Positions 33,674-44,054 are shown, counted from the stretch's first letter. The stretch is 64,000 bases of DNA from Sphingomonas sp. (GCA_017849555.1 JAFIGU010000040.1:1-64000), one strand, 5' to 3'. A program made the numbers and translations. The notes: generated by a model from the sequence alone, not told the origin.

Positions 33674-34615
33674 ATGAAAGCCGTTCTGCCAGCGCTCGCC
33701 CGTCCGCTCGTCGAGCCCCACCTCCCCGCCGGCCTCTCCGTCGACTGGTGGCAACACGCGCAAGAGGCGAAGGAGATGATCGCCGAGGCCGACATCGCGT
33801 GGGTTGATATGGAGAACAGCGCCAAGGTCGCCGAAACGATTCGCGCCGCCGGGCCGCAGCTCAAATGGGTCTCGACGATCTACGCCGGGCTCGATGCCTT
33901 TCCGCTGGATTTCCTGCGCGCGCAGCAGGTTACGGTGACGAACGGTGCCGGCATCAACGCGATCCCGGTCGCCGAATATGCGGTGATGGGGGTGCTGACC
34001 GCCGCCAAGCGCTTCGACAATATCGTCCGCGCCGCCGATCGCCACGAATGGCTGCTCGAAGCGCCGGGGATGATCGAGGTCACCGGGTCGCGTGCGCTGG
34101 TGATCGGGATGGGCGCGATCGGCCGCGTGATCGGCGAGCGGCTCAGCGGGCTCGGCGTCGAGGTCACCGGGGTGACCCGATCGGGGCGCGGCGGCACGCT
34201 GACGCCCGATCAATGGCGCGCGCGGCTGGGCGATTTCGACTGGGTGGTGCTCGCCGCCCCGTCCACCGCCGATACCAAGGCGATGATCGGCGCGACCGAG
34301 CTCGCCGCGATGAAGCCGAGCGCGTGGATCATCAATATCGCGCGCGGCGACATGATCGACGACGATGCCCTGCTCGCCGCGCTCCACGGCAGGAAGATCG
34401 GCGGCGCGTTCCTCGATCCGACCAATCCGGAGCCTCTGCCTGCCGATCATCCATTGTGGTCGGCGCCCGATTGCATGATCACGATGCATCTTTCGGGGCG
34501 CAGCGGCCGGGGCATGATGTTTCGCCGCGCAGCCGCCTTGTTCCTGCGCAACCTGACGGCGTTCCTAGAAAGCAAGCCAATGGAAAATGTCGCAAATCTG
34601 GACGCCGGCTATTGA
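33674..34615 (+). CDS. D-2-hydroxyacid dehydrogenase family protein
   Basis: This 313-residue NAD(P)-dependent oxidoreductase has the Rossmann motif VIGMGAIGRVIGERL, the catalytic Arg in NIARGDMID, Glu in PTNPEPLPADHPLW and His in MITMHLSGRSGRG. The substrate could be glyoxylate, hydroxypyruvate or another 2-oxoacid. The ATG at 33674 is preferred to a GTG two codons earlier. It precedes the rhamnose operon by 55 nt. Confidence 0.87.
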   Translation: MKAVLPALARPLVEPHLPAGLSVDWWQHAQEAKEMIAEADIAWVDMENSAKVAETIRAAGPQLKWVSTIYAGLDAFPLDFLRAQQVTVTNGAGINAIPVAEYAVMGVLTAAKRFDNIVRAADRHEWLLEAPGMIEVTGSRALVIGMGAIGRVIGERLSGLGVEVTGVTRSGRGGTLTPDQWRARLGDFDWVVLAAPSTADTKAMIGATELAAMKPSAWIINIARGDMIDDDALLAALHGRKIGGAFLDPTNPEPLPADHPLWSAPDCMITMHLSGRSGRGMMFRRAAALFLRNLTAFLESKPMENVANLDAGY

Positions 34616-34670
34616 TGATGAGGGTTACCTTGATTGTCCGTAAAGCTATGCCCCGCTATGGCGATTGCCG

Positions 34671-35237
34671 ATGAGCGATAATCCCGTCCAACTGATCGAT
34701 CCGGTGCGTCACGGCGATGCGCGCGGCTGGTTCACCGAATATTATACCGAGCGCCGTTTCGCCGAGCGCGGCATCACCTGCCGCTTCGTGCAGGACAATC
34801 ATTCGCTGTCGGTCCCCGCGCTCACCTTGCGCGGGCTGCATTTCCAGACCCCGCCGCACGGGCAGGACAAATTGGTGCGCTGCATCCGCGGCCGCATCCT
34901 CGACGTCGCGGTCGACGTGCGGCGCGGGTCGCCGACCTATGGCAATTGGGTCGCGGCGGAATTGTCGGCGGAGAACGGGCGGCAATTGTTCGTGCCGATC
35001 GGCTTCGCGCACGCCTTCCTGACGCTCGAGGACAATTGCGAGGTGACCTATAAGGTCTCCGATTATTACGCCCCCGATTGCGACGGCGGCATCCGCTGGG
35101 ACAGCGTCGGGATCGACTGGCCGCTCCCCGCGGGTGCTTCGCCCGAATTGTCGGCGAAGGATGCCAAGCTTCCGACCTTGGCCGAATTCGACAGCCCCTT
35201 TCCCTATGACGGCCGCCCCTTGGCGCCGCTTGCTTGA
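34671..35237 (+). CDS. rfbC: dTDP-4-dehydrorhamnose 3,5-epimerase
   Basis: This 188-residue RmlC-type cupin catalyses the double epimerisation in dTDP-L-rhamnose synthesis. It shows [10 protein letters not shown], the catalytic His in [32 protein letters not shown] strands, GFAHAF and the Tyr in VTYKVSDYY. First gene of rfbC-B-D-A; an ATG at 34671 is used. Confidence 0.95.
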   Translation: MSDNPVQLIDPVRHGDARGWFTEYYTERRFAERGITCRFVQDNHSLSVPALTLRGLHFQTPPHGQDKLVRCIRGRILDVAVDVRRGSPTYGNWVAAELSAENGRQLFVPIGFAHAFLTLEDNCEVTYKVSDYYAPDCDGGIRWDSVGIDWPLPAGASPELSAKDAKLPTLAEFDSPFPYDGRPLAPLA

Positions 35238-35245
35238 GGCCTGAT

Positions 35246-36301
35246 ATGCGCATTTTCGTCACCGGCGGCGCCGGGTTCATCGGCTCGGCGCTGGTTCGCC
35301 ACCTGATCGCCAACACCAGCCACGAGGTGCTCAACTTCGACAAGCTCACTTATGCCGGCACGCTCTCGACCGTCGAGGAAGTGGCGCAGAGCAACCGCTA
35401 TCGCTTCGTCCAGGGCGATGTATGCGACGCCGCCGCGGTGCGGCAGGCGATCGAGGAATTCCGCCCCGAGGTGATCACGCATCTGGCGGCCGAGAGCCAT
35501 GTCGACCGTTCGATCGACGCGCCCGACGCCTTCATCCAGACCAACCTCGTCGGCACCTATACGATGCTCGCCGAGGCGCGCGGCTATTGGCAGTCGCTGG
35601 AGGGCGCGGCGAAGGACGCCTTCCGCTTCCACCATATTTCGACCGACGAAGTCTATGGCTCGCTCGGCGACGAGGGGCTGTTCACCGAGGACACCCCTTA
35701 CGATCCGCGTTCGCCTTATTCGGCGTCCAAGGCGGGGAGCGACCATCTCGTCAGCGCCTGGGGGCATACCTTCGGCCTGCCGGTGCTGATCACCAATTGC
35801 TCGAACAATTACGGGCCATATCATTTCCCCGAGAAATTGATCCCGCTGATGATCGTCAAGGCGCTCGCGGGAGAGACGCTGCCGGTCTACGGCAAGGGCG
35901 CGAACGTGCGCGACTGGCTCTACGTCGAGGATCACGTCCGCGCGCTGCAGGCGGTGTTCGAGCGCGGCGCGCCGGGGCGGACCTATAATGTCGGCGGCAA
36001 CAACGAGAAGAAGAACCTCGAAGTGGTCGAGACGGTCTGCGCGATCCTCGATCGCGAGCGCCCGCGCGCCGACGGCAAATCGTACAAGGAGCAGATCGGC
36101 TTCGTCGCCGACCGGCCAGGCCATGACGCGCGCTACGCGATCGACGCGACGCGCATCCGCGACGAGCTCGGCTGGGAGCCGGCCGAGACGTTCGAGAGCG
36201 GGATCGAGAAGACGGTGCGCTGGTATCTCGCCAACGAACCGTGGTGGCGCGCGATCGTCGACGAGCGGCAGGCGGACAAGCGGCGCGGGCTGGCCGCCTG
36301 A
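35246..36301 (+). CDS. rfbB: dTDP-glucose 4,6-dehydratase
   Basis: This 351-residue extended SDR performs the second step of dTDP-L-rhamnose synthesis. It has the Rossmann motif [16 protein letters not shown], active-site [10 protein letters not shown] (Thr-Asp-Glu) and [12 protein letters not shown] (Tyr-x3-Lys), plus [15 protein letters not shown]. It lies 8 nt after rfbC and its stop overlaps the rfbD start (TGATG). Confidence 0.96.
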   Translation: MRIFVTGGAGFIGSALVRHLIANTSHEVLNFDKLTYAGTLSTVEEVAQSNRYRFVQGDVCDAAAVRQAIEEFRPEVITHLAAESHVDRSIDAPDAFIQTNLVGTYTMLAEARGYWQSLEGAAKDAFRFHHISTDEVYGSLGDEGLFTEDTPYDPRSPYSASKAGSDHLVSAWGHTFGLPVLITNCSNNYGPYHFPEKLIPLMIVKALAGETLPVYGKGANVRDWLYVEDHVRALQAVFERGAPGRTYNVGGNNEKKNLEVVETVCAILDRERPRADGKSYKEQIGFVADRPGHDARYAIDATRIRDELGWEPAETFESGIEKTVRWYLANEPWWRAIVDERQADKRRGLAA

Positions 36302-37191
36302 TGCGTGAGATCCTCGTCACCGGCGGCAACGGGCAGCTCGGCACCGAGCTGAAACGCTATCCGTGGCCCGCGGGCTGGGCGATCGTCGCGGTCGATATCG
36401 ACGAGCTTGATCTGCGCGATACCACCGCGATCGAGGCGACGGTCGCTTCGCGCCCCTGGGCGGCGGTGATCTCGGGCGGCGCCTATACCGCGGTCGACAA
36501 GGCCGAGGAGGACAGCGTCACCGCTTGGGCGGTCAACGCGCTCGCCCCGGCCGCCTTCGCCAAGGCATGCCGCGCGGCGGATATCCCGCTGGTCCATGTT
36601 TCGACCGATTATGTATTCGACGGCGCCAAACAGGGTCGCTGGGCGCCCGGCGACGCGACCGGGCCGCTCGGCGTCTATGGCGCGTCGAAGCTCGGCGGCG
36701 ATCTCGCGGTCGCCACCAGCTGCCGGCGTTATGCGATCGTTCGTACCTCGTGGGTCGTCTCGGCGCACGGCAACAATTTCATCAAGACGATGCTGCGCGT
36801 CGGCGCCGAGCGCGACACGTTGCGCGTCGTCGACGACCAGCATGGCGCGCCGACCGCCGCCGCCGATCTCGCCGCCGCGGTGGCGACGATCGCGCTGCGC
36901 ATGGCCGACGACGCGCAAGCCCCCACCGGCACCTTCCACTTCAGCAACGCCGGCGAGACGACGTGGTGCGGCTTCGCGCGGGAGATATTCGCGCGCGCGG
37001 CGCAACGCGGCGGCCCCTCCCCCCATGTCGAGGCGATCGCCACCGCCGACTATCCCACGCCGGCGCGTCGCCCGGCCAATTCGCGGCTCGATCACACCGC
37101 GATCCAAGCCGCTTACGGCATCACCCCGCGCGCGTGGCAGGACGCGCTCGACGACATCCTCGACGAACTGATCGGAGCCGCCAAGAAATGA
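36301..37191 (+). CDS. rfbD: dTDP-4-dehydrorhamnose reductase
   Basis: This 296-residue reductase completes dTDP-L-rhamnose. It shows [28 protein letters not shown] (Tyr-x3-Lys) and [18 protein letters not shown]. The ATG shares its A with the rfbB TGA, and the end overlaps rfbA as ATGA, so all four genes are translationally coupled. Confidence 0.95.
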   Translation: MREILVTGGNGQLGTELKRYPWPAGWAIVAVDIDELDLRDTTAIEATVASRPWAAVISGGAYTAVDKAEEDSVTAWAVNALAPAAFAKACRAADIPLVHVSTDYVFDGAKQGRWAPGDATGPLGVYGASKLGGDLAVATSCRRYAIVRTSWVVSAHGNNFIKTMLRVGAERDTLRVVDDQHGAPTAAADLAAAVATIALRMADDAQAPTGTFHFSNAGETTWCGFAREIFARAAQRGGPSPHVEAIATADYPTPARRPANSRLDHTAIQAAYGITPRAWQDALDDILDELIGAAKK

Positions 37192-38072
37192 AGGGCATCA
37201 TCCTCGCCGGCGGGTCCGGCACGCGGCTCCATCCGGCGACGCTGGCGATCAACAAGCAGCTGCTGCCAGTCTATGACAAGCCGATGATCTATTATCCGCT
37301 GTCGGTGCTGATGATGGCCGGCATCCGCGATATCCTGATCATCTCCAGCCCCGAATTCATCGATAATTACCGCCGCATGTTCGGCACCGGCAGCGACTGG
37401 GGGCTTGCCATTTCCTATGCCGAGCAGCCGCGCCCCGAGGGGCTGGCGCAGGCGTTCACGATCGGGCGCGATTTCGTCGGCGGCGACAACGTCGCTTTGG
37501 TGCTGGGCGACAATATCTTCTTCGGTGCGCGGCTCACCAACCTCCTGGCGAGCGCGGTGGCGCGCACCGAGGGCGCGACGGTGTTCAGCTATCGCGTCGA
37601 GGATCCCGAGCGCTACGGCGTGGTCGAGCTCGATCGCGACGGCCGCGCGATCAGCCTTGAGGAAAAGCCGGCGCAGCCGCGGTCGAACTGCGCGGTGACC
37701 GGGCTTTATTTCTACGACAATCGCGTGCTCGATCTGGCGCGCGACCTCAAACCCTCGGCGCGCGGCGAGCTGGAGATCACCGATCTCAACCGGCTCTATA
37801 TGGAATCAGGCGACCTTTACGTCGAACAGATGGGGCGCGGCTATGCCTGGCTCGACACCGGAACGCACGACAGCCTGCTCGAAGCCAGCGAATTCGTCCG
37901 CACGATCCAGCATCGCCAGGGTATCCAGATCGCCTGCCTGGAGGAAATCGCCTATCAGCAGGGCTTCATTACTGCCGAGCAGGCATTGGCGCGTGGCGAG
38001 GCACTGAGCAAGACCGCCTACGGCCGCGCGATCGTCAACGCCGTGCGCGAGGATCAGGGGCGGTCGGCCTAG
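37188..38072 (+). CDS. rfbA: Glucose-1-phosphate thymidylyltransferase
   Basis: This 294-residue nucleotidyltransferase begins [16 protein letters not shown], the RmlA loop with catalytic residues, and has [34 protein letters not shown] and [12 protein letters not shown]. It makes dTDP-glucose, the entry compound of the pathway. Its TAG overlaps the convergent TetR-type gene stop by 4 nt (CTAG). Confidence 0.96.
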   Translation: MKGIILAGGSGTRLHPATLAINKQLLPVYDKPMIYYPLSVLMMAGIRDILIISSPEFIDNYRRMFGTGSDWGLAISYAEQPRPEGLAQAFTIGRDFVGGDNVALVLGDNIFFGARLTNLLASAVARTEGATVFSYRVEDPERYGVVELDRDGRAISLEEKPAQPRSNCAVTGLYFYDNRVLDLARDLKPSARGELEITDLNRLYMESGDLYVEQMGRGYAWLDTGTHDSLLEASEFVRTIQHRQGIQIACLEEIAYQQGFITAEQALARGEALSKTAYGRAIVNAVREDQGRSA

Positions 38073-38626
38073 CCGCTCATCGTTACGTCGATCACCCGAT
38101 CGATCGTCGCATCGTCTACCTGGACCTGACCGTCGAGCATCAGCATCGCCAGCCCGTGCGCGAGCGCCCATGAGCGCAACGCGAAGACGCGCGCGTCTGT
38201 CCCCGGCGGCGCCAGCGCCGCGGCGCCGGCCTTGAGCATCGTCATCGCCTCGTCGTTCGACTTTTCGGCGTGCCCCGGGGTCACCGGATGCGCGAAGACC
38301 AGCCGGAACAGCCCCGGATTGTCGCGCGCGAAGCGGACATAGGCCGCCCCCGTCGCGCTGAACCCCGCCGAGCCGCCGCCGGCGCGCTCCGACGCCGCGC
38401 GCTGCGCCGCCGCGAGCCGCGTCAGCGCCTCGCCCGCCAGTGCCGCCATCAGCGCCGCTTTATCGGGGAAATGGCGATAGACCGCGGTCGCGCTGACCCC
38501 GACCCGCCGCGCCAGTTCGCGCAGCGACAGATCGTCGGCATCCTGCTCCTCGATCAGCAGCAATCCTTCCGCGACCAGCGCCGCGCGCAGATCGCCGTGG
38601 TGATAGGGTTTCGCCGCAGCCGTCAT
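38069..38626 (-). CDS. TetR-family transcriptional regulator
   Basis: This 185-residue repressor has an N-terminal HTH (about 8-55: [24 protein letters not shown]) and a C-terminal ligand domain of the WHG type ([12 protein letters not shown]). The ATG at 38626 is used; a longer start at 38677 would run through the promoter of the divergent gene. It is divergent from the carotenoid oxygenase and a candidate operator overlaps that gene's promoter, so it probably controls it. Confidence 0.87.
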   Translation of the reverse strand: MTAAAKPYHHGDLRAALVAEGLLLIEEQDADDLSLRELARRVGVSATAVYRHFPDKAALMAALAGEALTRLAAAQRAASERAGGGSAGFSATGAAYVRFARDNPGLFRLVFAHPVTPGHAEKSNDEAMTMLKAGAAALAPPGTDARVFALRSWALAHGLAMLMLDGQVQVDDATIDRVIDVTMSG

Positions 38627-38666
38627 CACCGGTCGATAGCGCGCATCCACCGCCCCCGGCAAGAGC

Positions 38667-38698
38667 GATGTTGACAACGCTCACATCAATGTTATGTT
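38667..38698 (+). promoter_or_regulatory. Promoter and candidate TetR operator of the carotenoid oxygenase gene
   Basis: TTGACA (38671-38676) and TATGTT (38693-38698) are 16 bp apart. The inverted repeat GATGT-N11-ACATC (38667-38687) covers the -35 box, and GTTGACAAC inside it is also palindromic. This geometry suits repression by the divergent TetR protein. Confidence 0.55.
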
Positions 38699-38725
38699 TA
38701 CGCCACTCACATGAGGAGAATCGCC

Positions 38726-40165
38726 GTGGCCGGAACTATCGAAACCGCGATCCGCTCGGTCGTCACCAAGGGCATCGGCGCGGTCGCCGATTTCAACCGC
38801 AAGCGCATGCCCGAAACCGATCATCCCTTTCTCAACGGCATTCACAAACCGCTCGGCGGCGAGATGACGCTGGTCGACCTGCCCGTCACCGGCGCGATCC
38901 CGGCCGCGCTCGACGGGCGCTATCTGCGCATCGGCCCCAATCCGGTGGCACCCGATCCCGCAGGCTATCATTGGTTCGTCGGCGACGGGATGGTCCACGG
39001 CATCGCGATCAAGGACGGCCGCGCCTTGTGGTATCGCAATCGCTGGATCCGGTCGCGCGCGGTGGGCGCGGCGCTCGGCGAGCCCCCTGCCCCCGGCCCG
39101 CGCCGCGGCGACTTCGATACGGTCAACACCAATGTCGTCGAGATCGCGGGGCGCACCTGGGCGCTGGTCGAGGCGGGCAGCTATCCGGTCGAGCTCAACG
39201 AGACGCTCGACGAGCAGACCTTCAACCCGTTCGACGGCACGCTGCAGGGCTCTTTCACCGCGCATCCGCATCTCGATCCGCTGACCGGCGAGAATCATGC
39301 GATCACCTATGACGCGACCGACCCGGAAACGATCCGCCACGTCGTCCTCTCGGCCGAGGGCAAAGTGACGCGCGAACTGCCGATCGCGGTGAAGCACGGC
39401 CCGTCGATCCACGATTGCGCGATCACCGCGCGCTATGTGGTGATCCTCGATCTGCCGGTCACCTTCTCGATGAAGGCGCTGATCGGCGGACACCGCTTCC
39501 CCTATCGCTGGAACCCGGAGCATCACGCCCGCGTCGGGCTGCTGCCGCGCGACGGCGCGGCGGAAGACGTGATCTGGTGCGACGTCGACCCCGCTTATGT
39601 CTTCCACGTCGCCAATGCCTATGACGATGCCGACGGCCGCGTGGTGATGGACGTCTGCGCCTATGAAACCATGTTCGCCGGCGGGCCGGAGGGGCCGAAC
39701 GGCCGCAACCTCGGGCTCGAACGCTGGACGGTCGACCCGCTGGCGAAGAAAGTGACGCGGCAGACGATCGACGCCGCGCCGCAGGAATTCCCCCGCCCCG
39801 ACGAGCGCCGCTTCGGCCAACCCTATCGCTATGCCTATGCGATGGCGCTGCCCGAGAGTGACGACGATGCTTTCATCGGCGCGACACGGCTCTACAAACA
39901 TGATCTCGAAACCGGCGCGAAAGAAATGCACGATTTCGGCACCGGCCGTTATCCCGGCGAGTTCGTCTTTGTCCCCGCGCATCCCGATGCGGCAGAGGAC
40001 GAGGGCTGGCTGATCGGGCTGGTAATCGATCTGCCGCATGAGACGACCGATCTGGTGATCATCGACGTGCGCGACTTCGCCGGCACGCCGGTCGCGAGCG
40101 TCCGCGTGCCGCACCGCATCCCGCCGGGGTTCCACGGCAATTGGTTGCCTTCACAACCGGCTTGA
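38726..40165 (+). CDS. Carotenoid cleavage dioxygenase family protein (lignostilbene/RPE65-type)
   Basis: This 479-residue seven-bladed propeller enzyme uses four His to bind Fe(II). Candidates are the His in [25 protein letters not shown] and the C-terminal FHGNWLP. Members cleave alkenes such as carotenoids or stilbenes; the substrate is unknown, and lignostilbene cleavage is a reasonable guess for a sphingomonad. The GTG at 38726 has AGGAGA 6 nt upstream and is preferred; the ATG at 38711 actually contains that SD. Confidence 0.88.
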   Translation: MAGTIETAIRSVVTKGIGAVADFNRKRMPETDHPFLNGIHKPLGGEMTLVDLPVTGAIPAALDGRYLRIGPNPVAPDPAGYHWFVGDGMVHGIAIKDGRALWYRNRWIRSRAVGAALGEPPAPGPRRGDFDTVNTNVVEIAGRTWALVEAGSYPVELNETLDEQTFNPFDGTLQGSFTAHPHLDPLTGENHAITYDATDPETIRHVVLSAEGKVTRELPIAVKHGPSIHDCAITARYVVILDLPVTFSMKALIGGHRFPYRWNPEHHARVGLLPRDGAAEDVIWCDVDPAYVFHVANAYDDADGRVVMDVCAYETMFAGGPEGPNGRNLGLERWTVDPLAKKVTRQTIDAAPQEFPRPDERRFGQPYRYAYAMALPESDDDAFIGATRLYKHDLETGAKEMHDFGTGRYPGEFVFVPAHPDAAEDEGWLIGLVIDLPHETTDLVIIDVRDFAGTPVASVRVPHRIPPGFHGNWLPSQPA

Positions 40166-40209
40166 TCCGGTCCATTGCGCTGGTCTCTCACGGATAAGGA
40201 GATCAGCGC

Positions 40210-40989
40210 ATGGACCTCGGATTGAACGGCCGCACCGCGATCGTCTGCGCCTCCAGCCACGGTCTCGGCCGCGCCTGCGCGACCGAGCTTGCCCGCGCCG
40301 GGGTGGCGGTGGTGGTCAACGGGCGTGACTCTGCCGCGCTGGAGGAAACCGCCGCGGCGATCCGCGCCGAAACCGGCGTGTCGGTCAAGACGGTCGCCGG
40401 CGATGTCGCCGACAGCGCGGTGCAAGAGGCGCTGGTCGCCGCCGCCCCGACCTGCGACATCCTGATCAACAATAACGGCGGCCCGCCGCTGCGCGATTTC
40501 CGCCAGCTCGACGCCGCCGCGATCCACGCCGGGCTCAACGCCAATATGGTCACCCCGATCGAGATGGTGCAGCGCGTGATCGACGGCATGACCGCGCGCG
40601 GCTTCGGGCGGATCGTGTGCATCACCTCATCCTCGGTGAAATCGCCGACCGCGGGGCTCGATCTGTCGAGCGGCGCGCGGGTCGGGCTCACCGGCTTCCT
40701 CGCCGGGGTGGCGCGGCAGGTCGCCGCCTCGGGGGTGACGATCAACTTCCTCCTCCCCGGGCTGTTCGCGACCCGCCGACTGGAAGGGGTGAACCGCTTC
40801 GCCGCCGACGCCGCCGGCATCACCCCCGACGAAGCCGAACGCCGCAACCGCGAGCGCATCCCCGCGCGTCGCTTCGGCGATCCCGCCGAATTCGGCGCGG
40901 CCTGCGCGTTCCTTTGCTCGGCGCAGGCGGGCTATATCACCGGGCAAAGCCTGTTGATCGACGGCGGCAGCTACACCGGGATCATGTAG
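40210..40989 (+). CDS. SDR-family oxidoreductase lacking the YxxxK catalytic motif
   Basis: This 259-residue protein has a Rossmann fold (CASSHGLGRACATELA), NNNGGPP in place of NNAG, and the C-terminal ITGQSLLIDGG of FabG-like SDRs. The catalytic Ser is retained (CITSSSVKS), but where Tyr-x3-Lys should lie the sequence reads LDLSSGARVGLTG, with Leu for Tyr and no Lys at +4. A subgroup of FabG-like proteins has this change; activity is uncertain. It lies 44 nt after the carotenoid oxygenase and probably shares its transcript. Confidence 0.85.
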   Translation: MDLGLNGRTAIVCASSHGLGRACATELARAGVAVVVNGRDSAALEETAAAIRAETGVSVKTVAGDVADSAVQEALVAAAPTCDILINNNGGPPLRDFRQLDAAAIHAGLNANMVTPIEMVQRVIDGMTARGFGRIVCITSSSVKSPTAGLDLSSGARVGLTGFLAGVARQVAASGVTINFLLPGLFATRRLEGVNRFAADAAGITPDEAERRNRERIPARRFGDPAEFGAACAFLCSAQAGYITGQSLLIDGGSYTGIM

Positions 40990-41012
40990 CGCACTGGACC
41001 AGAACGGGACCA

Positions 41013-41103
41013 CCTCTCCCCGTTCGGGCTGAGCTTGTCGAAGCCCTGTCCTTTCTTCCGGGGAAGTGCAGCCCCTCGACAAGCTCAGCGCGAACGGGAG
41101 GGG
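41013..41103. repeat. REP-type inverted repeat pair (CTCTCCCCGTTCG family)
   Basis: Arms 41013-41042 and 41076-41103 share GAGCTTGTCGA and CCCGTTCG in inverted order around ~33 bp. Same family as 32121-32205. It lies between the SDR gene and aroG. Confidence 0.75.
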
Positions 41104-41275
41104 CTTTAAGCCCGACATTCACTCTATTCCCTTGAAGTTGCGATCAGAAGCGCGTCCGAACCACCCCTCCACGGCCCGCCCGCATCCTTCTTCACACAGC
41201 CAAAGCTTCCCTTCGTTGCGTTGCGGCGCTATCGCGCGCAGCTTCATTGCTCTTTGTATCGATGGAATTGATGTC

Positions 41276-42649
41276 ATGGCCGCCAATTGGGCCCCCGAAA
41301 GCTGGACCACGCATGAGGCGCGCCAGCTCCCTGATTATCCCGACGCCGCCGCGCTGAAGGCGACGACCGATCAGCTCGGCAGCTATCCGCCGCTGGTGTT
41401 TGCGGGCGAGGCGCGCAACCTCACCGCCGATCTCGCGCGCGTGTCGGAGGGCAAGGGTTTTCTGCTCCAAGGCGGCGATTGCGCGGAGAGCTTTGCCGAA
41501 TTCCATCCCAACAACATCCGCGACACCTTCCGCGTGCTGCTGCAGATGGCGGTGGTGCTCACCTTTGCCTCCAAGCTGCCGGTGGTGAAGGTCGGTCGGA
41601 TGGCGGGCCAGTTCGCCAAGCCGCGCTCGGCACCGACCGAGACGATCGATGGCGTCGAATTGCCCAGTTATCGCGGCGACAATGTCAACGACATCGCCTT
41701 CACCCCCGCATCGCGCATCCCCGATCCGGCGCGGATGGTGCAGGGCTACAACCAGTCGGCGGCGACGCTCAACCTGCTGCGCGCCTTCTCGGGCGGCGGC
41801 TATGCCAATCTGCATCAGGTGCATCGCTGGACGCATGATTTCATGGCCCGTTCGCCCTGGGCGGCGAAATATGCCGAGACCGCGGATCGCATCGGCGAGG
41901 CGCTCGATTTCATGGCGGCGTGCGGGATCGATCCCGAAACCGTGCCGCAATTGTCGCAGACGCAATTCTACACCAGCCACGAGGCGCTGCTGCTCCCCTA
42001 TGAGCAGGCGCTGACCCGGCAGGATTCGCTGACCGGCGACTGGTATGACACCAGCGCGCATATGCTGTGGATCGGTGATCGCACGCGGTTCGAGGGATCG
42101 GCGCATGTCGAGTTCCTGCGCGGCGTGGGCAATCCGATCGGGGTGAAATGCGGCCCGAGCCTCGACCCGGACGAGTTGCTGCGGCTGCTCGACACGCTCA
42201 ATCCGGCGCGCGCCGCGGGGCGGATCACGCTGATCACGCGCTACGGCCACGACAAGATCGAGGCCGCCTTCCCGCGTCTGCTCCGCGCGGTGACGCGCGA
42301 GGGGCATCCGGTAGTGTGGAGCTGCGATCCGATGCACGGCAATGTCGTGAAGGCGGCCAACGGCTATAAGACGCGCCCGTTCGAGCGCATCCTCGCCGAA
42401 GTGCGCGGCTTCTTCGCGGTGCACCGCGCCGAGGGAACGCACGCCGGCGGCATCCACGCCGAGATGACCGGGCAGAATGTCACCGAATGCACCGGCGGCG
42501 CGATCGACGTGACCGAGCAAACGTTGGCCGATCGCTATCACACGCATTGCGATCCGCGGCTCAACGCGAGCCAGAGCCTCGAGCTGGCATTCCTGCTCGC
42601 GGAGATGCTCAACGAAGAAATGGCGGAGCGACGCAAAGCTGCCGCTTGA
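41276..42649 (+). CDS. Class II 3-deoxy-7-phosphoheptulonate (DAHP) synthase
   Basis: This 457-residue type II DAHP synthase condenses PEP with erythrose-4-phosphate, the first shikimate-pathway step. Motifs include [84 protein letters not shown] and [15 protein letters not shown] (metal and PEP ligands). The ATG at 41276 gives the usual length. The 170 nt upstream after the REP repeat contain no other gene. Confidence 0.95.
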   Translation: MAANWAPESWTTHEARQLPDYPDAAALKATTDQLGSYPPLVFAGEARNLTADLARVSEGKGFLLQGGDCAESFAEFHPNNIRDTFRVLLQMAVVLTFASKLPVVKVGRMAGQFAKPRSAPTETIDGVELPSYRGDNVNDIAFTPASRIPDPARMVQGYNQSAATLNLLRAFSGGGYANLHQVHRWTHDFMARSPWAAKYAETADRIGEALDFMAACGIDPETVPQLSQTQFYTSHEALLLPYEQALTRQDSLTGDWYDTSAHMLWIGDRTRFEGSAHVEFLRGVGNPIGVKCGPSLDPDELLRLLDTLNPARAAGRITLITRYGHDKIEAAFPRLLRAVTREGHPVVWSCDPMHGNVVKAANGYKTRPFERILAEVRGFFAVHRAEGTHAGGIHAEMTGQNVTECTGGAIDVTEQTLADRYHTHCDPRLNASQSLELAFLLAEMLNEEMAERRKAAA

Positions 42650-42659
42650 CGTAGACGGC

Positions 42660-42680
42660 GGCGGGCCCTAAGCGCCCGCC
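42660..42680 (+). terminator. Hairpin after DAHP synthase
   Basis: GGCGGGC (42660-42666) and GCCCGCC (42674-42680) form a 7-bp stem between the DAHP synthase stop and tRNA-Glu. No T-run follows. Confidence 0.4.
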
Positions 42681-42694
42681 TCCACCTGCAAGAT

Positions 42695-42770
42695 GGCCCC
42701 TTCGTCTAGCGGTCTAGGACGTCGCCCTCTCACGGCGAAAACACGGGTTCGAGTCCCGTAGGGGTCACCA
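42695..42770 (+). tRNA. tRNA-Glu (anticodon CTC)
   Basis: The 76-nt sequence folds as a tRNA: acceptor GGCCCCT pairs with AGGGGTC (one G-T pair), the anticodon stem TCGCC/GGCGA encloses loop CTCTCAC with anticodon CTC, and the T arm contains GGGTTCGAGTCCC. CCA is encoded at the 3' end. It reads GAG codons. Confidence 0.96.
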
Positions 42771-42814
42771 GCGGCAGGACGCGCGACGGCACCAGGCCCC
42801 GCGGGGAAATCCGA

Positions 42815-43945
42815 TCATCGCGGCAGGATGTCTTCGTAGCTCGCATCGAGTTCGACCGCGCGGCGCTCGTCGGCCCGCGCCCGGCTCGTCTTGCCCATGC
42901 CGCGCAGCACGAGGCTGCGGTTGAAATAAGCGGTCGCCGATCCGGGGGCGTAGCGGATTGCCTTATCCGCATCCTCGAGCGCACGTTCCTCATCGCCGTC
43001 ATGCGCATGAGCGATGCTGCGGTTGAGATACGCCTGCGACGATTTGGGCGCGATCGCGATCGCCTGATCGAACGCCTCGATCGCCCCGCTCATATCGCCC
43101 TGCCAGGCGCGCGTCAGGCCGTCCGCGACATGCGCGCCGGCCACCCCGGCGGGGCCGCGCCGGCCCGCACCGACGAAGTTGCGACACAGTGACAAATCAC
43201 GACTCGGATCGTCCACCGTACAGGCATTCCAATCCCCCCTTCGCGATCGCCACGGCGCGGCATGCGCACCCGTAACGACAATATCCGAAGCACCATCCGC
43301 CTGGGATGATTCCATGTGCCGGCCTGGCGCCGGCGGCGGCGGCGGCGGCGGCGGAGGAGGAGGAGGAGGAGGAGGCGGCGGTGGCGCCGCAGCCACGATC
43401 GGCGCGGCGGACATCGCAAACCCTGATGACGCGCGCGACGCGACCCTCGCCCTCTCGCGCGTCTCCGCTGCCACCTCCGGCGGCCGGGAAGCCGAAGCCT
43501 CCGGCGACGGCGCAGAGGGCGTCTCCGGCACGCTGGAAGGGGTTTTGGCTTCCGGCGCCGGACCGGTGCTTGCCACCTCTTTGGGCATAGCCGGGCCAAC
43601 AGGCGCGGCGGCATTCGGCGCGAGTTCGCCGGCCGGCGCGGTGACGGCGGGCGCCGGAGCCGGCGCCGGCGATGCTGCCTGCTCGCCCGGCCCTTGATCG
43701 TAGCGCTCGATCGTGACCCAGGCGGCCGGCACGCCGATCACCGCCATCAGCGCCACTGCAACGAGCGCCCCGACCTGCGGCCGTTGGAACCAGCCGGCGC
43801 GGCGGCCGCGACGCGGCGGCGCTTCGGCAAGCGGTGGCTTTCCGTCGAACCGCCGCATCGCGCGCTCGATCGCGGCCTCTCGCCGGGCGGGCGCGGGCGG
43901 CGGGGGCTCGGGCAACACGGCCTTGAGATCGTCGTCCTCCGCCAT
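42815..43945 (-). CDS. Membrane protein with poly-proline linker and TPR tail, possible anti-sigma partner
   Basis: This 376-residue protein has a cytoplasmic N-terminus of about 55 residues, one membrane helix (VGALVAVALMAVIGVPAAWV), a long Pro/Ala-rich periplasmic linker with 18 consecutive Pro, and two or three TPR units near the C-terminus (GAIEAFDQAIAIAPKSSQAY, ALEDADKAIRYAPGSATAYF). It follows the ECF sigma factor and vWA gene on the same strand. Position and topology suggest an anti-sigma or sensor role, but no recognised anti-sigma domain was seen. Confidence 0.7.
   Translation of the reverse strand: MAEDDDLKAVLPEPPPPAPARREAAIERAMRRFDGKPPLAEAPPRRGRRAGWFQRPQVGALVAVALMAVIGVPAAWVTIERYDQGPGEQAASPAPAPAPAVTAPAGELAPNAAAPVGPAMPKEVASTGPAPEAKTPSSVPETPSAPSPEASASRPPEVAAETRERARVASRASSGFAMSAAPIVAAAPPPPPPPPPPPPPPPPPPAPGRHMESSQADGASDIVVTGAHAAPWRSRRGDWNACTVDDPSRDLSLCRNFVGAGRRGPAGVAGAHVADGLTRAWQGDMSGAIEAFDQAIAIAPKSSQAYLNRSIAHAHDGDEERALEDADKAIRYAPGSATAYFNRSLVLRGMGKTSRARADERRAVELDASYEDILPR
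43333..43389. repeat. GGC/GGA trinucleotide tract encoding poly-proline
   Basis: Seven GGC, seven GGA, then GGC, GGC, GGT and GGC triplets (+ strand) encode 18 Pro on the minus strand. Unit gain or loss would change linker length without a frameshift. Confidence 0.9.
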
Positions 43946-44054
43946 TCAGCGGCTCCGGCTGCTGACGAAGCGGAGGATCTCGACCCATCTGAAAGGCTTG
44001 GCGCGCATCTGGCGTCCCTATACCGCCCCTTTGCCGGCCGGTCGAATATCCTGT

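Noticed and set aside
38711..38725. ATG at 38711 as start of the carotenoid oxygenase
   Set aside because: It lacks its own SD, and the sequence it spans is itself the AGGAGA SD for the GTG at 38726. It remains possible but is less likely.
42660..42680. Riboswitch or attenuator linked to DAHP synthase
   Set aside because: The hairpin is downstream of the gene and simple; nothing resembling a trp or aro leader peptide was found upstream of 41276.
42695..42770. tRNA-Glu as integration site of a mobile island
   Set aside because: No integrase, no duplicated tRNA 3' end was found downstream, and neighbouring genes look native.
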